A stretch of 64,000 nucleotides of DNA from Amycolatopsis thermophila (GTDB lineage: Bacteria; Actinomycetota; Actinomycetes; Mycobacteriales; Pseudonocardiaceae). The notes under the pieces were generated by a model. That model saw nothing but the letters and a program-made list of their open reading frames with translations, made no database searches and was not told the DNA's origin. Location: NCBI RefSeq assembly GCF_030814215.1, contig NZ_JAUSUT010000001.1, positions 6,510,001 to 6,574,000 on the forward strand, written 5' to 3'. A program made the position numbers and the translations under genes. Shown here in pieces: positions 60,195 to 64,000 of this stretch (positions are counted from its first letter, which is position 1; each line of letters opens with the position of its first letter).

Positions 60195-61157
60195 ATGGAT
60201 CTGATCGGGGACGCGGGAGCGGCCCGGAAGACACTGGTCACGATGTGGACGATCCGGCGCTTCGAAGAAGCTGTGGACGACCTGTTCGCGCGGGGCCTCA
60301 TGCACGGCACGATGCACCTGTCCATCGGGCAGGAGGCGGTTCCGGTCGGTACCTGCCTCGCACTGTCCGAAGGGGACTACATCACCTCCACCCACCGCGG
60401 TCACGGGCACTGCATCGCCAAGGGTGCCCGCCTGGACGAGATGATGGCCGAGCTGCTGGCGAAGGAGACCGGCTACTGCCGCGGCCGCGGCGGGTCGATG
60501 CACATCGCCGACGTGGCGACCGGCAACCTCGGCGCGAACGGCATCGTCGCCGGCGGCGTGCCGATCGCCGCGGGCGCGGGCCTGGCGGTGAAGATGCGCG
60601 GCGGGCCGGAGGTCGTCGTGAGCTTCTTCGGCGACGGCGCGGTCAACGAGGGTGCCTGGCACGAGGGCGTCAACCTCGCCGCGATCTGGGACCTGCCGGT
60701 GGTGTTCGTGTGCGAGAACAACCACTACGGCATGTCCATGTCGGTCAGCCGCGCGTTCCGCGTCAAGCAACTGTCCGAGCGCGCCGCCGCCTACGGCATC
60801 CCCGGGGTGACCGTGGACGGCAATGACCCGCAGGCCGTGCACGACGTAGTGGCCGACGCGGTCACCCGGGCACGGGCGGGCGAAGGCCCGACGCTGATCG
60901 AGGCGACCACCTACCGCTGGAAGGGCCACTCCAAGAGCGACAAGAACCTCTACCGCACCCGCGAAGAGATCGAGCAGTGGCGCGAACGCGACCCCATCGC
61001 CCGCTTCGAACAGCGGGTTGCGGACACCCTCGGGGAACGGGAAATCCAGGCCTGCCGGGACGAAGCACGCGAGCGGGTGCGGGCGGCGATCCGCGCCGCC
61101 AACGCCGCTCCGGACGCCTCGGCGGACTCGCTCACGGAGGCGGTGTACGCGCGATGA
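60195..61157 (+). CDS. Acetoin-dehydrogenase-type E1 alpha subunit (TPP)
   Basis: 320 residues from the ATG at 60195 with AAGGAG six bases upstream. TPP-binding motif [35 protein letters not shown] (about 141-175); substrate-side segments [14 protein letters not shown] and [14 protein letters not shown]. This subgroup (AcoA-like) is often used for acyloin cleavage rather than pyruvate oxidation. It overlaps the beta gene by four bases. Confidence 0.9.
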   Translation: MDLIGDAGAARKTLVTMWTIRRFEEAVDDLFARGLMHGTMHLSIGQEAVPVGTCLALSEGDYITSTHRGHGHCIAKGARLDEMMAELLAKETGYCRGRGGSMHIADVATGNLGANGIVAGGVPIAAGAGLAVKMRGGPEVVVSFFGDGAVNEGAWHEGVNLAAIWDLPVVFVCENNHYGMSMSVSRAFRVKQLSERAAAYGIPGVTVDGNDPQAVHDVVADAVTRARAGEGPTLIEATTYRWKGHSKSDKNLYRTREEIEQWRERDPIARFEQRVADTLGEREIQACRDEARERVRAAIRAANAAPDASADSLTEAVYAR

Positions 61158-62158
61158 CGGCAGTGGCGGAACAGACCCGCACCCTCACCTACGCCGAGGC
61201 GGTGCGCGAGGCGCTCGCCCAGGCGATGACGGCCGACGACCGGGTGTTCCTGCTCGGTGAGGACGTCGGCACCTACGGGGGCGCGTTCGGCGTCACCGGC
61301 GATCTCGTGCACCGCTTCGGCGAGGAGCGCATCCGGGACACCCCGATCAGCGAACTGGGCATCGTCGGCGCGGCGGTGGGGGCCGCGCTCGCCGGGATGC
61401 GCCCGGTCGTGGAGATCCAGTTCTCCGACTTCACCGCGCAGGCGATGGACCAGATCGTCAACCAGGCCGCGAAGATCCACTTCATGCTCGGCGGCGCGGC
61501 GACCGTGCCGATGGTGCTGCGGGCGCCGACCGGTTCCGGCACCGGCGCCGCGGCGCAGCATTCGCAGAGCCTGGAGGCGTGGTTCGCGCACGTGCCCGGA
61601 CTGAAGGTGGTCATGCCGGCCACTCCGGCGGATGCGAAGTCCCTGCTGCTGGCTGCCATCGACGACCCCAACCCCGTCATCGTGCTGGAGCACAAGCTGC
61701 TCTACAAGCAGAGCGGGCCGGTGCCCGAGGAGGCCACACCCGCCCGGCTCGGCGAAGCGGCGGTGCGGCGGACCGGCACCGACCTGACCATCGTGGCGAC
61801 CGGCGTCATGGTGCCCCGATCGCTGGAGGCGGCGGAAACCTTGTCCGGGCAGGGCATCGACGCCTCCGTCATCGATCCCCGCACGCTCAAACCGCTCGAC
61901 GCGAAGCCGATCGTGGACGACGTGATCCGCACCGGGCGCGCGCTGCTGGTGCAGGAGGCGCCCAGGACCGCCGGGTTCATGGCCGAGATCGCCGCGGTGA
62001 TCGGCGAGTCCCCGGCGTTCGGGCACCTGCGCGCACCGATCACCCGGCTCTGCGGACTCGACGTGCCGATCCCCTACGCGCCCCAGCTGGAACGAGCCGC
62101 GGTGCCGCAGGTCGACAGCATCGTGCGGGAAGCCACGGACCTGGTGCGGAGGTGGTGA
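61154..62158 (+). CDS. Acetoin-dehydrogenase-type E1 beta subunit
   Basis: 334 residues. [29 protein letters not shown], then [32 protein letters not shown], and PAPS-independent transketolase C-terminal segments ending [17 protein letters not shown]. It pairs with the alpha subunit to form the TPP-dependent E1. The stop overlaps the E2 start by one base (TGATG). Confidence 0.93.
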   Translation: MTAVAEQTRTLTYAEAVREALAQAMTADDRVFLLGEDVGTYGGAFGVTGDLVHRFGEERIRDTPISELGIVGAAVGAALAGMRPVVEIQFSDFTAQAMDQIVNQAAKIHFMLGGAATVPMVLRAPTGSGTGAAAQHSQSLEAWFAHVPGLKVVMPATPADAKSLLLAAIDDPNPVIVLEHKLLYKQSGPVPEEATPARLGEAAVRRTGTDLTIVATGVMVPRSLEAAETLSGQGIDASVIDPRTLKPLDAKPIVDDVIRTGRALLVQEAPRTAGFMAEIAAVIGESPAFGHLRAPITRLCGLDVPIPYAPQLERAAVPQVDSIVREATDLVRRW

Positions 62159-63231
62159 TGAAGGAATCGCCGCTGGTCATGCCGAAGATGTCCATGACCA
62201 TGACCGAGGGCACGCTCGTCACCTGGCACAAAGCCGAAGGGGACGAGGTGCGAGCCGGCGAGGTCGTGTGCGAGGTCACCACCGACAAGGTCGACATGGA
62301 GGTCGAGGCGACCACCGACGGGACCCTCGCCCGCATCGTCGCCCAACCCGAGGACGTCGTCGCCGTCGGCGAGCCGATCGCCTACCTCGCCACCGCGACC
62401 GACGATCTGCTGGAAGGCCTCTTCGACACCCCCACCCCCGAGACCGAGCCGGAGCCGGAGCCTGCCGCGGAACCCGTGGCCGTGCCCGCCGGACCGCCCT
62501 CCTGGGTTCCCGCGGTGCCTGCCGCCCGGCGGGCCGCGGCCGAACGCGGGATCGACCTCGCCACGATCACCCCCACCGGTCCGGCGGCCACGATCCGCCT
62601 GTCCGACCTGCCGCCCCTGGAGGTGAAGCCCCGCCGCGGCCCGCGCGCGGTCATCGCCCGGCGGATGTCGGCCAGCACGCAGGTGCCCCAGTTCGTCGTC
62701 TACCGCGACCTCGAGCTGACCGCGACCGGCCGCAACTGGACCACGGTGTTCGTGCGCGCACTCGCCCGGGCTCTCCGCGAGCACCCCCGGCTCAACGCCG
62801 AGTGGGCCGACGGCGACGTGCGACGGCACGACCACGTCGGCGTCGCGCTGGCCGTGGACACCGAGCGCGGGCTGCTCGCTCCGGTGCTGCGCGATCCGGA
62901 TCTGGACGACGCCGACGTTCTCGCCGAGCGCGTCCGGGACGTCGTCCGGCGGGCACGGGCCGGCAAGCTCACCCTCGCCGAAATGTCGGGCGGCACCACC
63001 ACGTTGTCGAACCTCGGCGGGTTCGGCGTCGACGCCTTCCACGCGCTGCTCAGTCCACCGCAGGCGACGGCACTGGCGATGGGGCGGGTGCAGGAGAAGG
63101 TGGTTCCGGTACCCGGCGGGATCGGGTTGTCCTTGCGGTGCACGGTCGGTCTCACGATCGACCACCGGGTCGGCGATGGCGCCGATGCCGCCCGTCTGCT
63201 CAGCACGATCCAGGACATGCTGACGTTATGA
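62158..63231 (+). CDS. Dihydrolipoamide acyltransferase E2
   Basis: 357 residues. One N-terminal lipoyl domain with the lipoyl-lysine in EVTTDKVDMEVEA (about 39-51), a Glu/Pro-rich linker, a peripheral-subunit-binding motif (VPAARRAAAERGIDLATITPTGP) and the catalytic domain with the DHRVGDG motif near the C-terminus. It takes the acyl group from E1 to CoA. No lipoamide dehydrogenase (E3) is seen in the window, so a shared cellular E3 is assumed. Confidence 0.92.
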   Translation: MKESPLVMPKMSMTMTEGTLVTWHKAEGDEVRAGEVVCEVTTDKVDMEVEATTDGTLARIVAQPEDVVAVGEPIAYLATATDDLLEGLFDTPTPETEPEPEPAAEPVAVPAGPPSWVPAVPAARRAAAERGIDLATITPTGPAATIRLSDLPPLEVKPRRGPRAVIARRMSASTQVPQFVVYRDLELTATGRNWTTVFVRALARALREHPRLNAEWADGDVRRHDHVGVALAVDTERGLLAPVLRDPDLDDADVLAERVRDVVRRARAGKLTLAEMSGGTTTLSNLGGFGVDAFHALLSPPQATALAMGRVQEKVVPVPGGIGLSLRCTVGLTIDHRVGDGADAARLLSTIQDMLTL

Positions 63232-63956
63232 TCGGCGGTATGGCGCAACGCTCCCACGCCGCCGCGGTCGTGCTGGCCAGCGGGTCCGGCACCCGGGTCG
63301 GGGCCGACGTCAACAAGGTCTACCTGCCGCTGGCCGGACGGCGCCTGGTGTCCTGGTCGCTCGGTGCCTTCTCCCGGGTCCCCGGGATCGGCGTGCTGGT
63401 CCTGGTGTCCCGGCCGCAGGACCACGACCTCGTCGACTGGGTGCTGGAACGCGAGGTCGACGGCGCCGAGGTCGAGGTGGTGCACGGCGGCCGGAGCCGC
63501 CAGGAGTCCGAGCTGCGGGCGTTGCGCCACCTCGCGGAGCGGATCGACAGCGGCGCCATCGACACCGTGCTCCTGCACGACGGCGCCCGCCCCCTGGCCA
63601 GCCCGGAGCTGATCGCCGGAGTCCTGCAGGCCGCGCGGCGGCACGGGGGCGCGGTGCCCGGCCTCGCGGCCGACGACATCATGGCGATCGCGGACGACGG
63701 CCTCGAGAACCTGCCGTCCGGCACCGCGATCCGGGCCCAGACCCCCCAGGCGTTCCACGCCCGCCCACTCCTCGACGCCTACGAAGAGGCCGCGCGGCAA
63801 CGGTTCGAGGGCACCGACACCTCGTCGGTGATGGAACGCTTCTCCGCGCTGCCCATCCACTGGGTCGCCGGGGAGCAGGAGAACATCAAGGTCACCTACG
63901 CGCACGACCTGGTGATCGCCGAACAGGTCCTGGCCTCGGCGAACTACCGGAGATGA
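63228..63956 (+). CDS. IspD-family nucleotidyltransferase
   Basis: 242 residues. The ATG at 63228 overlaps the E2 stop (ATGA); a second ATG at 63240 is possible. Nucleotide-binding VVLASGSGTRVGADVNKVYLPL, conserved HDGARPL, AQTPQAF, EGTDTSSVMER and NIKVTYAHDL place it in the IspD/TarI cytidylyltransferase family. It may be a second MEP cytidylyltransferase or a pentitol-phosphate (TarI-like) enzyme. Its position directly after E2, in an operon with a DXR-like enzyme, is the striking point. Confidence 0.88.
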   Translation: MIGGMAQRSHAAAVVLASGSGTRVGADVNKVYLPLAGRRLVSWSLGAFSRVPGIGVLVLVSRPQDHDLVDWVLEREVDGAEVEVVHGGRSRQESELRALRHLAERIDSGAIDTVLLHDGARPLASPELIAGVLQAARRHGGAVPGLAADDIMAIADDGLENLPSGTAIRAQTPQAFHARPLLDAYEEAARQRFEGTDTSSVMERFSALPIHWVAGEQENIKVTYAHDLVIAEQVLASANYRR

Positions 63957-63963
63957 GGCAACC

Positions 63964-64000
63964 ATGGACACCGTCAGGCACGCGGAACTGACCTGCTCCC
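63964..64000 (+). CDS. Start of a further operon gene, cut by the window end
   Basis: ATG GAC ACC GTC AGG CAC follows the IspD-like stop by 7 bases, with GAGATGAGG upstream, and is open to the end. Only 12 codons (MDTVRHAELTCS) are visible, so no family can be given. Confidence 0.5.
   Translation, partial: MDTVRHAELTCS

Overview
The window is very GC-rich DNA with frequent GTG starts and 1-4 base stop/start overlaps. The order rimP-nusA-ylxR-infB-DUF503-rbfA-nrnA-dinF, the fused cysNC, F420/PPOX-type enzymes and steroid-style operators point to a mycolate-group or Pseudonocardiaceae actinobacterium. An Amycolatopsis-like genome is my best inference; the species cannot be named from this sequence.

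Layout. (1) 1-9.6 kb: translation and transcription core operon on the minus strand, ending in a MATE transporter cut by the window edge. A TRM11-like methyltransferase and a small hypothetical gene sit inside it. (2) 9.7-16.9 kb: assorted housekeeping genes (Tat lipoprotein with a ferritin-like fold, class V aminotransferase, rhomboid-like protein, tyrosine phosphatase, PPOX protein), then sulfate activation (cysD, cysNC). (3) 17.8-21.5 kb: a SnoaL-like / DUF1214-like / SDR / sulfotransferase run carrying two KstR-type palindromes, like the Rv3531c-Rv3529c genes of the mycobacterial cholesterol regulon. It is divergent from the genes that make PAPS. (4) 21.5-27.4 kb: MmyB-type regulator with divergent SDR, amidohydrolase, Tat-exported serine hydrolase, and a fused homocysteine methyltransferase/methylenetetrahydrofolate reductase with a short leader ORF.

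(5) 27.7-39.05 kb: an 11.3 kb element integrated in a tRNA(CAU) gene, bounded by perfect 46-bp repeats. It carries an integrase, a RepA-like ATPase, a terminase-small-subunit-like gene with no large subunit, two small proteins sharing a motif, a tape-measure-like protein, repeat-rich non-coding blocks and an IS110 insertion. It looks like a phage satellite or a strongly reduced prophage. Next to its right end lie a decayed second integrase and IS3 remnants. (6) 40-48.4 kb: a CoA-dependent catabolic cluster (two acyl-CoA dehydrogenases, OB-fold DUF35, thiolase-like lipid-transfer protein, crotonase, double CaiB CoA-transferase, LysR regulator). It resembles steroid side-chain retro-aldol modules. 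(7) 48.4-53.3 kb: accessory scraps (IS481 pseudogene, membrane protein, unknown ORFs, VapBC-like toxin-antitoxin).

(8) 53.3-64 kb: a self-contained polyol module. It has its own PTS EI and HPr, a SorC regulator, glucitol-type EIIC, EIIBC and EIIA, GutM, a DXR-like (DRL/SAF) oxidoreductase, acetoin-dehydrogenase-type E1alpha, E1beta and E2, and an IspD-family cytidylyltransferase. SorC-type palindromes lie in front of both operons. I propose that this cluster imports and phosphorylates a branched polyol such as 2-C-methylerythritol, isomerises and oxidises it to 1-deoxyxylulose 5-phosphate, and cleaves that acyloin to acetyl-CoA and glyceraldehyde 3-phosphate. That would be the MEP pathway entry run backwards as catabolism. 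It is an inference from gene content, not a demonstrated pathway.
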